Below are positions 25,738 to 39,800 of a stretch of DNA of 64,000 nucleotides, piece by piece. The position numbers were made by a program, and so were the translations under genes. The notes below the pieces were generated by a model. That model saw only the letters and a list, made by a program, of their open reading frames with translations, did no database searches and was not told the origin of the DNA. The stretch's first letter is position 1; each line of letters opens with the position of its first letter. Origin of the DNA: Hoplostethus atlanticus (taxonomy: Eukaryota > Chordata > Actinopteri > Trachichthyiformes > Trachichthyidae); NCBI GenBank assembly GCA_034670405.1, contig JAXDDX010000038.1:3285501-3349500 (forward strand). Reading direction: 5' to 3'.

Positions 25738-26294
25738 CCCTGCTGGAAAATCCAGCTTGAGCTAGTAGCTGGTCAGCAGCTTGAACAAGTCTGGTCATTA
25801 ACTGGTCTTGCTGTTTATTTCTTTGTAACTGGTTAATGGGATGGGGTCAAGATGACCGAGGGTTGAAATCTTGATTGCAGTAGTTATGGGAAGTTCATGA
25901 AACAGTTGTCAGCAGTGTTATAAGGCTCCATTTGATATATACACATATATATGTGTGTTCTATGATTGTGCTTCATTTTACCACATGGTCATAAAAAAGC
26001 TGAAAAAGTCTACTTAATGTTTTTGATGACCACTTTGTGTCATTGTTTTTTTAATTTGTTTAACAATTTGCTAATATTCTGCATCATGACTTATTATCCT
26101 GTATGGCTCAATGGTTGTCTCAGAACAAGAAGGTCCTTAGTTTCAATCTTGGTTTCCTCCCACAGTCCAAAGGCATCCTAATGGGGTGGATAATTGCCCA
26201 GGGGTATGAGTGTGTTTGCATGTCTCTGCTTGGAAAATCCTGTTTTGAAATAGTTTAGACCAGCTACCAGCTCAAGCTGTATTTTCCAGCAGGG
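25738..26294. mobile_element. MITE with 37-bp terminal inverted repeats
   Basis: Left end 25738-25774 and right end 26258-26294 are reverse complements with 35 of 37 positions equal, beginning ccctgctggaaaat.cagctt. There is no transposase. The interior holds AT-rich sequence and a SINE-like fragment at about 26099-26215. Ends of this wording are common in fish non-autonomous DNA transposons. A target duplication is not obvious. Confidence 0.75.
26099..26215 (+). repeat. Degraded SINE/retroposon fragment inside the MITE
   Basis: A box-A-like tggctcaatgg and a diverged box-B-like agtttcaatctt are followed by 'ttcctcccacagtccaaagg' and 'attgcccaggggtatgagtg'. The latter is the familiar body of a widespread teleost retroposon, related to the fragment at 6236-6365. 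It is heavily mutated. Confidence 0.45.
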
Positions 26295-26618
26295 AATATT
26301 ACTATTCCTGTTTAATTATGTTTTTTTCACTAATCAGGGAAGAGATTTGTACAGACGCAAGATAAATCAGTGAGAGAGGGACGTGGGTCTAGTTAAAGTC
26401 AAAAAGAGTTTATTCTTGATGTCTACTGTTGCCCACTGAGACTGGCCCTGTTCTGAGGGGTATTTAGGAAGATGAACTATCATTCAGATTCAAACTGTTA
26501 TCAAACTGTGACACACACACGTCTAGAGGATCTTTACACCTGTCAGTCAGACCATATGGCCTGAACAAACATTTTCACAGTTGACGACTCAGATTACTGA
26601 CACGTGTCCTCCGTTTGA

Positions 26619-26632
26619 CCACTAGGGGGCAG
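26619..26632 (+). promoter_or_regulatory. CTCF core motif
   Basis: CCACTAGGGGGCAG is a perfect match to the CTCF core consensus. It lies between the divergently transcribed rbm15 and slc6a17. With the minus-strand motif at 14282 the two point away from each other. Binding is not shown by sequence alone. Confidence 0.55.
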
Positions 26633-26899
26633 AAGGGTTCCTCCTAACAAGTACAATGGCATTTTATCACTGAAACAAGGTTTATTGATGTATTGATTTA
26701 TAACACTAATAAAATAATCATGCCATTTTAAAAAAGAGGGAATGAATAGAGAGAGAGCAAGAGGGTTAAAATAGGTATTTAAAATGGTGAGAAGCAATAG
26801 ATGAGAAGAGAAAGATATGTATGTAGGATTACTGAAGTATGGTACTGTTTGTTGTGTCAGGGTGGCATTACTATAATCTTATCCGGTAGTCCATTTTAC

Positions 26900-27245
26900 T
26901 TCTTCTGTGATAGGTTTGATGGCTGGCTTGTTGGTGTATTTCTGTCCCAGGATGATTAGTAGTTATTGCTTTATTTTGTATAGTTTGTAGTCTGTTTATT
27001 TGTTGGGTTGAGACAGTGATCCAGTCCAGTTATGAGTATTCAAACAGTGATGGGATGTGGCTGGTGTACATTTTAATGATGATGACCTGGTGCTGCTCCT
27101 CTCCTCTTTCCACAGAGGGCTTTCTGGTGGTTCAGTGCTTGTTGCCCTCATCCTGCAGATGCTGTATGTGTGTCCACCATTGCATGTTGCGTTGAAAAGT
27201 GATGCCTAGGAATTGTGGTGTGGAGGTTTGGTTGCACTGTGGGAT
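26900..27245 (-). pseudogene. LINE reverse-transcriptase C-terminal relic
   Basis: The minus-strand translation gives 'FLGITFQRNMQWWTHIQHLQ' and, in another frame, 'MYTSHIPSLFEYS' then a stop and 'INRLQTIQNKAITT'. These correspond to the '(K)FLGxxxDxxLTWxxHI' and 'YxxxIxPxLxYxxxxW...LxxxQNKAxR' motifs at the end of non-LTR (I/Jockey-type) reverse transcriptases. Stops and a frame change show that it is dead. Confidence 0.6.
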
Positions 27246-27339
27246 TTTTTTTTTCTTTATCTCCTGAGAAATTGTCTGAAATGTTTCTCCTAAACCCAAA
27301 TTATTCTTTTTTAAAAGATTAGTTTTCAGGATTTATTTT

Positions 27340-27500
27340 TCCCCTTTATTTGATAGTTAGCAGTAGAGAGAGACAGGAAAGATCAAGTGAGAAAGAAGGG
27401 ATGACATGCGACATACTGTAGGTCCCAGGCCGGATTTGAACACAGGAGTAAGAATGCTAAGGCGGATATGTAGGGCGCTCCCACGCGCAGGATTACAGCC
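27340..27500 (-). mobile_element. Antisense tRNA-derived SINE fragment
   Basis: The plus-strand text runs 'tttatttgatag', 'agagagacaggaaa', 'gggatgacatgcgacat', 'ggatttgaacac' and 'gtagggcgctccca'. This is the reverse of a common teleost SINE: the ggatttgaac stretch is box B of a tRNA-like head in antisense. It is diverged and has no coding content. Confidence 0.5.
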
Positions 27501-30500
27501 TGCCTGCAACAGTAGAGAGAGAGATGGGGTCGTAAATTTATATTGCTTTTTGAATGTCTTCTTGTATTTGACTCTCTTTACTAGCTTTGTGTGCCAGTGT
27601 GACACACAGGCACACACATAGACATGCAGATGTCAGTCTCCTCAGATTCATTTCCACTGTGCATTGCAGTCACTCTCAGCCAGGGTTCTTACAGACTAAG
27701 TGCTTCTCTATGTTGCATATGCTTTTCTCTGTCCCAGTTATCACAGAATATACACAAAAAGCGTTGCTGTAGTGTATACTATATCCATTTTGGACAAAGA
27801 TCATTACCACATATATATATGTCTAACATACAGAGGATTCCATCTCTAAAATGTTTATCATTTTGATAAACAAGAGATCCCTACTACCCTTTAAACATTA
27901 AACATTAACATAAAATGTTATCATTTTTTTAGAATACGTATCACTTTTTCATCTCGCTATAAAGTGAGCCTGACCCTATTATATAAAATTCCCTGTTGCA
28001 TCAACTTTGTTAAGCCAACAATAATTACCAAAAAAAAGTACGCTTTGGTGCAGGAGTATTTTAAAAGGATTATGTTGTCCAAAAAAATGGGGACAGTAGC
28101 TTTGCCCTCAACCCTGTGAGCTGGACAGGCCCCTCTTTGAGAGACCATCTGGTGGAGTTCTTCTATAGGCCGCCACATGTCCCTGCACAGACCCAGCAAG
28201 GCAATCTGCCGCCCACATTAATATGGCTTTAAGTGTGTCTATAAAGATAGTATGAGGGGGGAAATGTGCCTGCTTTAAATCTCCCAATATCCAGGACAAT
28301 TGCCCTCCTCAAATGGAGCAACCAAAGCACTCACCCAGTAAGGCAGCAGGATCATACCTACATATGAAATGATGGCAAAATATTAGGTGAGAATTATTTG
28401 TTTGCAGTTACAGTACTTATGTCTGCTGTATGTCTGCACATGTTTTCCAGTAGATAACCACTCAGGATGCAAACCATAGATTTGTGCTTTCAGCAGATTC
28501 TAAATAATATAATCCAAAAATGACAGTCTAAGTCCACACTGTATTAGACTAGTGTATCAAATTGACTACGACTATGACTCGAGGATGAAAATATGAAAAT
28601 ACAAAATAAAAGTACTGCCGCGGATTCATCTATAAATAATCATCAACAACAGTTGATGAGTGGCACACAAAGGTTTTTGTTAATGAGCTGTCAAAGTAGA
28701 GGGAAATCTGCAAAGGATTAGAGGAAAAACAGCTTTAATGAGATTCTATTTTTGTCTATTGCAATAAGGTGAACAGCAAGACCTGACCTATAGCACTTTT
28801 TTTGGCTTTTAGTAGTGACGCATAGCCAGAAACAGATTTCTTTGTGCATTTCTCTTGTCAACCAAAAGACAACTTATCATTGGTCTAAGTAACCTGGACT
28901 TTTTTTTTATCTGGAATGCCAGAATTCATTGTCTAATCATCCACAATCATGATAAAATTCCCATCCCGAAAGTGTCGGATAAGGGCTGAAAGCAGCAAAG
29001 CCACATTTATATATTACAGTACCCACGTGACTCTCAAATGCATTTAGGTATTATCTTTTTTATATCACCTGTTTATATTCATGGAGTGATGACAGTACCA
29101 GGACAAATCCCTCATGGACCAGTTTTGGACTAAAACCTGTAACAAGAGATACACTTTGTCTTGGAGGGCTGCCGTATGGCGTAGCACTGCAGTAGGTCTC
29201 TGAGAGCCCAGCATGACCCACTTTCTCCTCCATCTGAACACCTGCACAGCACCAGCAGATCCCTGGTCACTGATGCACTCTGGGAAAGTAGAAGGGCCAC
29301 AGCATCTACAGCTTTATCTGTAGATAGCATAGATATCCTGTGTGTTTTCTGTGTATTCACAACTGTGAAATAAAAACAAAGTTATGGCTTCTGTCCTTCA
29401 TATTCATTTAAACAAAAGCTCCTTGTTCATTTCTCCATGTACTTAAAAACCTGGTGTGACATTTATGTTAGGTAAAGGTTAGGTTTATTGTCAGTATTAT
29501 ATTCGTTCAGTACAATGCTGAAACAGCAAAGTGATGCACTATCCCTCCTGGCAAAAGGGGTCATCCAACATCGATGAGCATTAACCCTCTTGGCAAAAGG
29601 AATCATCACATCATCAATGCATTGATCACAGACAGCGATGTACTGTATGTGGTCTCACGAATGTAAACAGAATGGTTCATCAATTGCTTTGACTGAGTCT
29701 AATTCATTTAATACTCTCAGTCTTCCATTTTCGTCTTGCTTTCATGTTTGTTCAAGCAGTTATCATGCTAAGATATGCTAGCAGTGGAATACTACCTAGA
29801 TACGTGATTCCATGTGAGAACTTGAACATAAAGCCCAATGCAGCCTGAAGCTTTTTTTAGGAGCCGAGAGTGACCCAGACACCGCAACACAAGGGAGAGA
29901 AACAGGAGGGAGGGATGGGATGGGGAGAGGCAGGGAGGGAGGAATATAAATGAGACTGGAGTGAAGGAAAAGTACTGGACGGATGTGGTGGTGCAGATGC
30001 AGAATGCGTGAGCGCACGTGAGTGGAAGTGGGTGAGGGGGAGTACAAAAGAATAGAGGCTTCCAGCAAAATGGGGGCTACTAATAAGGGGGGGGGGGGAT
30101 TCTGAAGATAGAGACGAGTGAAGGTGAACAGTTAGGAGAGAGGAGTACCAACTGACGTCAGCTATGAAGATGCATTAAATACAGTAAAAGGCATAGAGGT
30201 ACAGAAACCAGAGGTTTCACACATGATAAAACGTACACCATACAGGATCAAGGATAAAGCAGCTGATGAAACTGTGACAAGATAAAGACAAAACATAGCA
30301 AGACAGGCAGAGGGGAAGTGTAGCTGTGGCGACACTGGCCTGAAAAGATCGCTACTATACAGGCTGTTAGACATAAACTCACAAAGGGAACATTTATTTA
30401 AAGACTGTGGACTAATCCCCAGAAGGGGGCACAGTGACTCCAGCACTGGTGGTGTGTTATTTACGTTGTGTTTAGTTTCTGTTTGGTGCAGAATAAACTA

Positions 30501-32699
30501 CGGGCAAGAACCAGGAGCCAGAAACCTCCAGTGTCCTTCCTAGACTCTGAATATCGTCACAGTGGCAGTAGGAATGCGGTTGGAAAAAATGACTTTATAA
30601 TATGTTCAATACATATGAGTAAGAGGGCATGGAGTAAAGGAAGGCAGAACAAAACCCCACCTCCCCCAAACCAAATGGGACTGGCCGGTCATTTGCTAAC
30701 CAGAGAGGGCAACAGCACCACTGTGCCAACAGTCCCACAGGCCTGCAAGGCTGCTGAGACAAGCTTAATAAAATCCCAAAAGTTATCCAAGTGATTCACT
30801 GAAAGACAAATTGCTGTTCCACTGAGCAGCTCCACTGGAGCAGTCGGGTTCATTGCCTTGACCAAGGGTGCTTCAATATTACGAGACAGCATTACACATT
30901 TGCTTCTCCCACGGCTCAACTGCTTCTTCAAACTGGCAGCGAACGTCTCTAACTGGTAAGTTAGCACCTACACCTTTATACCTGACTTAGTTGACATTTA
31001 TTATCAGATTTTCAATGAAAGAATGGAGGCCTGCGAAGCCCTGGCACCTTGTTTCAGATGCAATGTACTGTGGGAGATTATCTCTATCTGTCACTCCTAT
31101 AAAACAGGGTGACAAGAGCCTCTAGAAGCAAAAGTACTACAAGCAATTGCTTTTAATCCACCAGATGCTTCACAAACCAGCTAAGGAGAAAAAGAGAAAA
31201 AATAGGAGAACTGAGGAAGGAGAAGAGATGGGAATGGGAGGAGCAGGCATCCATAAGAGTGGCAACATCCTGTGATGTTTTAATCAGATTTTGAGAATAT
31301 TAACTGCTCTCTGTTATTTTATTCATACGACAGGCTGCCAAGAAAACTGAAGGAGCCAAAGTTCAGGTAACCAGACAGGAAAGGAAGCCCAGGAGACCCG
31401 GCATGTGTGTGGTACTTGGTGTTTTGTTTTAGGATAATTAGAATAAATCAATTTATCAAGAGGAGAATGCAGAAATGATAGCACAGAGACGAGACAACGT
31501 CTGTCATATGATCCTGAGGTTGCTGTGGCAACTGATCCCAGTAGTCAGCTCTGAGAAGGTGTGTCAAAAGCTGTCACCGAGCAAGGACCGGCCTTAGAAA
31601 TAGAATGAACAGACCCTGACTAGGTGTTGAATGCTGCACTCAAAAAACACATGCATACTGCAAGGCACAACACATACAGAGATATGTTTTGTGATCCAAA
31701 TGTACTGTAGAGGTCATATCTTCAGTGTGTTGCCTTGCTATTTGGAGCCAGTTCAAAGTGCATTAAAACTTGTTACACAGGGCTTTTGTTTGAAACCACT
31801 TAATTCACTGCGACATCAACCACATGTTTAGCCCCTCATGATATGTATCATCACTGAGACCAAATTGAATAAGAACAGAGACTAACTGACTAAGAAGCAG
31901 ACATGTGGGAATGGATGACAAAAAGGTCCGGATGAAAAATGGCCCCTAGATAATATCCACCCCCCTTAGCTCGGTGGTATTAAAGAAAACTCTGCTGGAT
32001 GGTGCATGATTTATGATCCTCCGGCTGACTGTCTGCTGCAGCCCTGTCGCATGTCCAATGTCTCAATAGAAAATGACCACCCATTGGGAGTGGAGCAGTT
32101 GTGGCCCACAGACTTAAAGTTTAATCAGGGAGTTAATGCTGGATTCCTATCAAAACGGTGTTTTACAGACTATTATATCAATATGATGTATGCCAGCTGA
32201 AAGTAGTCTGCAAATTATGAAAGGTGATTATTTAATAACACTGGAAAGATTACCTGCTCTTCCTCTTCCATTTATTAATGCTTATCCATTATTCCCAGGC
32301 CCCTCAACAGCCTCTCCAGCCAGTGTAAATGTCTCCATCATTTCCTTCTGTTGTCAGTCAATATGGACTTTCAATTTCCACACTATACTCACTCAACTAT
32401 GAAATATTCCAACCAGCTAATAAAGTCATCATCCTCCACTTCCTGTCTATTTGGGGTGATGTTATTGTAACCTTAGTGACTATTTTGACAGTATAAACCC
32501 CAGACTGACTGAGTGTTACCTTTAAGAGATGAGGTGTACTTTTCTGGATAGCCTACTATACTGACGGAGCCGTGGTGAATGGCTTGACATTTTTTTTTAT
32601 CAATTAAAAAAGGCGTTTGAGGCCTATATCGAGTATGACGGAACTTGCGTCAGACCCGCACTTCCCCAGATAGTGAGTGGATAACCTTGACAAAGCTAC
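27501..32699. other. Intergenic between rbm15 and slc6a17
   Basis: No gene is supported over about 5 kb. Visible items are a G homopolymer near 30088-30098, a 43-bp-spaced pair of related segments (ccctcctggcaaaagg and ccctcttggcaaaagg) near 29540-29600, and a possible LINE-derived open frame near 28108-28299 that I could not confirm. No kcnc4-like potassium-channel exon was found, although KCNC4 lies between SLC6A17 and RBM15 in human. Confidence 0.4.
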
Positions 32700-33062
32700 G
32701 CGCTACTTTGCGCCATATCCTCACCGTCCCACCTTTACGTGCAGAGATGCTTTGATGGGTGGATGTCTCTTGAGAGTCTTGTCACAATTAACAAGCCTAG
32801 TGACGGGCAGGTGATCGTTTGTCCGTGTGATGATGAATAGCACTTGTGCGTCACGGTGCGCTCCGGACTCTCCACCCTGCATGTCAATTGTAGCCCAAGC
32901 AGCATGTGATCCAGCAGCCTCCGTCCTCCGTCCCACACTGAGTACCACACTGAAACAGAAGTGATACCAAGCGGATCTTAATGTGTCGCTCCAGATATGC
33001 GAGGCGTTTTTTGACAACTGTATCAGACACTGGATACTGTTGATCGCTTCAAAACATTCACG
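32700..33062 (+). other. slc6a17: Candidate slc6a17 non-coding first exon
   Basis: A locally GC-richer stretch ends in a consensus donor (acg|gtgaga) at 33062. The exon containing the slc6a17 ATG has an acceptor (gatgcag|gact) at 36630, so an upstream 5' UTR exon must exist. This is the best-looking candidate by position and composition. The transcription start cannot be fixed. Confidence 0.3.
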
Positions 33063-36000
33063 GTGAGAAATACATTTTCTTTTCATCAGCCCTCCACTGA
33101 GCGTCTTATTTGAGAGGGAAAAATCTGGTTAGGCGATATCACCTGGATAAAAGATGTAGACTGTTTTCTCTGTGGTCTGTGTATAGACTCTTGCAATAGA
33201 CATTTCTGCAGAACTTCTCAGACAGACAGGAGAGAGTTTGAATTGCTACGTTTCTGTGACTTGGTCTGACTTGTTATCACTTTAAATCTAAACTATATAA
33301 AATTAGATAATTCTGCAAAATGTGCATATAAGGAACAAACACAGACTTCTTCAGTGTGTCCTCGTTTTCACAGATGCCACTACGTTCACGAATCCCATGT
33401 TTTATTTGACCTTGAGTGCGTGTATTTATAAAGTCGTCACATCATTCATAATAGAGCAGTAAAGGCTACCATTATCTGCGCCAGATTCGTCACGGGATGA
33501 GAGATGTCTCTTGTCGTGGACGTGAAGAGCATCTCGTGTTGATTAGTGAGGACATTCAGGAGCTCTTCACTCTTTCACCATGGTTAAAGGTCCCAAGACA
33601 CTCAAAGGCAACATTTCAAATAGTGCTGTTGGCCGTGGTGTGCGTGAACTATATTTTGGGGTGAAAAAAATGATTTTAAAACCAAAAGTTGATGTCCCAT
33701 TGCTTCAGATGAGACTATTCCAGTTCATCCTTTTATTAGTTCTATATGTCCCTAAACTCAGATGGGATTCATAGAGTGATCCACTTCATCTTCACATTTT
33801 CCACAAATGTGATGTCCATTATTATATATTCAATCGTGTTTATAAGATTATTAAGATTTTCATTTCCACCGTGAAGCAGTTAGATGTTGCTGCTTTGGTC
33901 ATGTTACATCTCAGATATTTGTTATAGTTTTATGTTGTTGTTGGGTCTAACTAGTAACAGGCTAGTGATCAGGAAGAGTAACTGATTAGGACTTTTGAAC
34001 AAGGCTGATTACGGAAGATGATACTTACAGTCTGGTATTTTACCTCTATATATTATGTCTGCGATGGGATATTTTCTAGTAAACCTATTCAGTTTCTACA
34101 CAATAAATGTGTGTCTATTGCTTTTGTGTATATTAGAGTATAACCTTTAATTAGTTGTTTGACACCTTGTGATGTGTCTGACAGTGAGGATAATAGGGGC
34201 AGATGTTTAATATTATACTTAAAACCTCTTTTGGTGCTGAAAGGTTAACAGTTCTTTTAAAGAGTTCTTTTAAATGAGATTCCTTATAGGAAATATGCAT
34301 GGCAATAATCAAGTATTACATTAAATTAAGTGCCGCTTTTCTGCTTTCATGTGGTGTACACAGCTCCAGTGATGACTATCTAAAACCTCAACCAATTACA
34401 TTAATATCAACTCTAGTTTGTGGAGGATGAGGGAGGCCATAGGGATTATTTAAAGTCACTCATGTTGCCTTTAATGTGATGGGATGTTTTGATTACACAT
34501 TTTGAACAATTTGTCTTGGCTACACACTTTTGAGGGAACAAATATTTATAGACTAATAACATGAAATCCTAACAGAAGACTACTTCAGACGTGCATGATG
34601 AACAAATTACTTGTGCATTATACCAAACATCATTGCCTGATGCATTTCCTAATTTAAACTCTGTTTTTGTGGTTTCACAATAAATAACTCCCCATGGCAT
34701 CATCATCTGTTGATGTAGCAAGCAAGCATCAGACCACATTATTTGTGTGGTTTCACTAGCAGTGCTGTAATTGGTACTGAAGAAATAGCCTACTAATACA
34801 AATGCTATCCTTTGTTATAACAGACGCAGCATCTCTCTGAACAGGCAAGATATAGAAAGAATATAAAAAGATCAGATATTCAACACCGGTTATGTAAACA
34901 TGACAAAACCTCAAACACATCATGGTTGATGTGGTTGTAATCACTGCGTTAGTTTGATTGGTTATGAAATCCCCTGACCCTCAAATTCATTTTCAATTTT
35001 AAGAGTCAATCCAGGTCTTCTTCATCCAAGGACATACTGTATTTATTCTGATCTACCTGTGAAGGATAACAACAACAAGCTGGTCTCTTGTTTGTAAGCC
35101 CACTCTCAGGCTATTGTCTGACATAGAAAGAAAATGCCATTACTGTGGTATAACATTGCACCATATAGTCAGACTCTTAACATTGCCTGCGATGATCTGA
35201 ATGCTGTTTTTTTCAGCAGGATTATTGGTTGTGTGGGTTGATGTGTTGGCTGGATGGTGCAGCTGCTGATTGATATTGCATGTCTTATGTATGGGATTGA
35301 ATAACATGACAGGAAGCAGAGCTTTACAGTTAATGCACATAGGATTATGAAGTTCCCTGTACAACTTGTGAATGGGCATGGATTATTGCATCATGGGCTG
35401 ATCTTGACATGCACAGGGGAGGAAATCTGATGTAATATGAAAAAAAATCCCATCAGCAAGTAAAGTGAAGGCATGTATTGAGCATCATCAGTTACCGTAC
35501 CCAAAGAATCCTAAATACTACTTTAAAGGCGTTAAGTGAAAGGCTTTTTGACTTTTGTTTGAAGCTTTCTTGTCACTTAATGGAGAATTTGCTGCTGGTA
35601 TGAAAGTTTGGTTGGGACTGAGGTAAGCAATGGCTGCCGTGACAGAGGGAGGCTAGTGCATCACTGCTGTTGCATCACACTCGAGGTGCAGCAGCCAACA
35701 GTCCTTCAAGATGTGACCCAAGTTCGAGCTGCTTCTGGCTGTCCTCTGCGTGACCTCTATTCAATCCCAGTGCTCTAGTGTAATATTTACCACTCTACTT
35801 TGATTGGGTTTCAATAATGTATCAGTCAATCATGACCATCACAGAGAATAAAGGAATGTGAAGAAGAAGAAGTCTTCATATTCATTTCTCTCGTTAGTTA
35901 GTGTTCTTTTTTACTCCCCCCCCCCCATCGTCCAGAAACAACTCACTCAATAAGTAATGAACCTACACTAGGTTTGTGATGACTGCAGTTCATCCAGAGC

Positions 36001-36629
36001 ATTGTTCTCACTTCCTCCATTACGTTTGGGTTAAACCAATCACTCGCTGAAAGAGGGGTGAGGATGCTGCTGCAAGGCTTCAGAGGATTAGGGGATTTAT
36101 AGGAAAAAGCTTCACTAAAGTTAAGCTTGCAGAACAGGGAAATTAAGTAGAACAATTTGCAGGATTGGGAATTTTTGGAGCCAAAAAGCCAAAGTGGGAG
36201 ACGAGGGCCTATGCTGTTTTAGAAATTAAAAAATATTTGATCCAATCACTGGATCGTCAAAATGTATTGCTGAGTAGTTTTTGTTGAAAGGTTCAGTTAA
36301 CATACAGGTTTGACAAATGGTCTCCTGTCTTTATGTTGGCATCCTTCATGCCTCTAGAGAGACCTGAGCATGTGTCATAAGCCAGCTACTTATTACAGGC
36401 CTAACCAAGCACTAAATGGGAGAATAATTGTGTCAGTGGCTCCGTCTGAAGTGTTATTTAGAGACCACAGCAGTGCAAAGCCAGCTTAAAATGACTGTAC
36501 ATCAAACAGGGCTTGTTTCTATTTAAAATGTAGACTATTAATGGAATGTTTGTCCAATAAAACCTTGCTTATATTTTGATGATGATCCTAAAATACAATT
36601 AATCTGATTCATTTGTTTTTCTGATGCAG
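33063..36629 (+). other. slc6a17: Candidate slc6a17 first intron
   Basis: No conserved coding exon is seen. The stretch includes a C homopolymer near 35917-35928 and short open frames only. It is interpreted as an intron if the upstream exon call is right; otherwise it is intergenic. Confidence 0.3.
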
Positions 36630-36805
36630 GACTGAGTCACAAACCTGGAATCCAGCAGTTGCTGTCACTCTTCATCATCTCCCATCTAGCGCCCAGCCAT
36701 ACCCCCTCCACTCTCTGGCTATATCAGTTCTTTGTGTTTCTTCCAGTCTTGCTCTCTCTCTCCACCCCCACCCCCTTCCCAGCTCCCTGACCCTCAGCGT
36801 CCCTG

Positions 36806-39800
36806 ATGCCGAAGAACAGCAAGGTGACACAGCGGGAGCAAAGCCATGAGCACGTCACAGAGTCAGTGGCTGACCTGCTCGCACACGAGGAGCCGCTGGA
36901 CTACAAAAGCAACTCCCTGAATGTAGGAGGAGCTGCTGGGAAGAAAGTCCCTCAGATCGAGGTCCCTGAAAGCGATGGACGCCCCGCCTGGAACAGCAAG
37001 CTGCAATATATCCTGGCCCAGGTGGGCTTCTCTGTAGGCCTTGGGAATGTATGGCGCTTCCCTTACCTGTGCCAAAAGAACGGAGGAGGTGAGTTGGAGA
37101 GTTTGCCCAGTTGCAGTGCCGCATTGAGCACAGACAACAACTATATACAGTCACTGGCCACTTTATTAGGTACCCCTATCTGGTACCAGGTAGGACCCCA
37201 TTTTGCCTCCAGAGCAGCCTGAATTCTTCACGGCATGGATTCAACAAGGTGCCCTCCTGCACACCACTGTTGTAAAGAGCTGTTATTTGAGTATGTGTGG
37301 CCTTTTTGTTAGCTTGAACAAGTCTGCCCATCCTCCTCTGACCGCTCTCATTAACAAGGTGTTTTTGGCTGTTTCTTGTTTCTCCACCACTCTCTGTAAA
37401 CTCTACAGACTGTAGTGGTGAAACTCCCAGGAGGGCAGCTGTTTCTGAGATGCTGGAACCACCACGTCTAGCACCAATAATCAGTCAAAGTCGCTTAGTC
37501 ACGTGTCTCGCCCACTCTAATGTTTGGTCGAACAAAAATCTAAACCACTTCACCTGCATTCTTTATATATTGAGTTGCTTGATTCACTGTTTGGAGGAGC
37601 AGGCTATTTGCTTTACGATGAGTGAGTGTATATTGAAAATCCGAACTTGAACTATGTATCACAGTTATCGTGTGTTGTAACCTATGACACAAGCACACCT
37701 CTTGTAATTTGCTGTTGAGATTAGTCTCACAAGGCTGATTTGCTTTCATATGAGGTCAGTGTGTGCTCTGCCTCCTGTTTGTCTTCTAGCTGCTCAGCTG
37801 TAGCAGCTCAGTGACCCCAGTCATCAGGAACTACATGACAGTTCCACTTGCCTGCCGTTACAATCAGGCTTGGACCGTCAAGAGAGAAACTGGATTGCCC
37901 AGAAAACAGCCAGCTCTAAATATAGCTGCACGATTGATTACTACTGCCTCTAGGGCGGGCCAGGGCTCAACTGATACTCTGGTCAACAGGAAACAGCTGC
38001 ATTAAAAATGAATGCATCTGTATAGAGATAAGGATTCATTTTTGTCTGGTGTGCCTGTAATTGGAGGTGCAGACAGTGTAAACCTGTGTTCATAGTAGGC
38101 AGAGATTAACTTGTCATCATGAATTGTTTACATTGCTTTGGTCTCTAATATGTTTTGTGTACACCCACATAGCCCCCCCTGCTTAGCTTTACTGCCATTC
38201 TTCACTCCTGATTTATTGCATATAGGCAGGATCTACCCACAGTAGATTCATTCCCAGCCAGTCAGGTTACGTGACCTGGGAGAGCTGCGATCTTTCACTC
38301 TGTAATTTGCCGCCTGACAACCAATTACAGACGCATTAAATGTCTCTGGTGTTGGGTAGTTATCACTCTTTGGACACCCTTCTCTTTCCCTCTGTTTCTC
38401 TCCCTCCTCCTGCCTTTGTCTTTCTCTGTCCAACACCCTCTATCATTTTCTCTCCCTTGTCACCTCTTTATCCTAGTGAGCATGCCATGTATCATCCCTA
38501 TGAGCTGGCCCTAGTTCTTATAATCTATGGCAGAGTGGATGTGGCTGAAGAGGCACGGTATTTGTCAGTGATGCTGGCAAAGCCCTGAAACGCCTCACAG
38601 CTTGCTAGCTGACCTCACTACCCTCTCTATTCCAGCTATCTTTATTTAGCCTTTCCCCTACTCTTCCCTCTGTGTGTAATTCCCACTTTTGATGTATTAA
38701 TATTAGTACATGCCATAAGTCTTCACGTCCCGGATGATGATTCACCCTTTGTGAATAAAACACAGTTGCATCCTGATTATGCCTCCCCTGGATTAAACTG
38801 GAAAGGACCAAATTTCACCCACAATTAAAAAAATAATCATCAGTGGGTTTGGATTGGATTCAGATTATAATGGGGGCGGGGTATGAAATACTGACAGATA
38901 TAAAAAATAAATTGATATGTCATATATGTTATTACTGGAGATGGTGGCATTCAGTTATACGAACCATAACATTGTTAAAATTGTTTTCCCACACTTCCTC
39001 AAGTGGAAAGCCTGAGGCAACAGAGAAAACATAATTTCTGTTGTTTGAACTAGTATATAAAAATTGGAGACGCATAGTATAGTGCCCAGTCATTGTATGA
39101 TGTAGGACAGTTTTATGATGTAGAGCCATCGGGCCAACTTCCATTTCAAGGCGGACACTGTATTAGTCAACAGAAGGTTTTACACCAGAGCAAATAGAGA
39201 CAAAATTATGAACATATAGTTGATCTAAAGCATTTGGCCTCATCGTTTGGTTTTGAGATAGTAGAGTATAGATATTCAGAAAAGCAAGGAGAGAGATGTC
39301 TGACAGCATAGCAGGAGGTAGATTTGATACCAAGCTGGAACTATAAAAGTTAGAAACAAGGTTATATGTCTTCTAAACCTTGTTTCAGTGTTTTGATGCT
39401 GTCCTTTAAGTGTATCCAAAAAAAACTAAATGAAATTTCAGAGAATGTGAATGATGTATAAAATCACATTTAGTGTGTCAACGCGCCTGCAACTGGGTTT
39501 ACCGTCAATTGGGTTTTTCTTGCAATGCTGTTTATGAGCTCAATAGGGTTACTTGTCTTTCAGGTGCCTATCTGGTCCCCTACTTTATCCTCCTCATCAT
39601 CATTGGCATCCCGCTCTTCTTCCTGGAGCTGGCAGTGGGCCAGAAGATCCGGCGTGGGAGCATTGGGGTGTGGAACTACGTGTGTCCCCGTTTGGGTGGG
39701 ATAGGGGTGTCCAGTTTGATGGTACGTGAAAAAAAAAAGGTTTCTTTCATAATTGTTTTCAGCCTGATGGGTGTAAGTCAAAATGGTTATCATCTGTCAT

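Noticed and set aside
28108..28299. Possible Tx1/L1-type LINE coding relic
   Set aside because: Only vague resemblance to LINE C-terminal sequence; no motif could be matched with confidence.
29130..29360. 76-codon minus-strand frame
   Set aside because: It looks mildly protein-like, but there are no matching neighbouring exons, no recognised domain and no regulatory context.
33580..33774. 64-codon frame with a good Kozak context (caccATGG)
   Set aside because: No recognisable domain, and it lies in the presumed slc6a17 first intron. Context alone is not enough.
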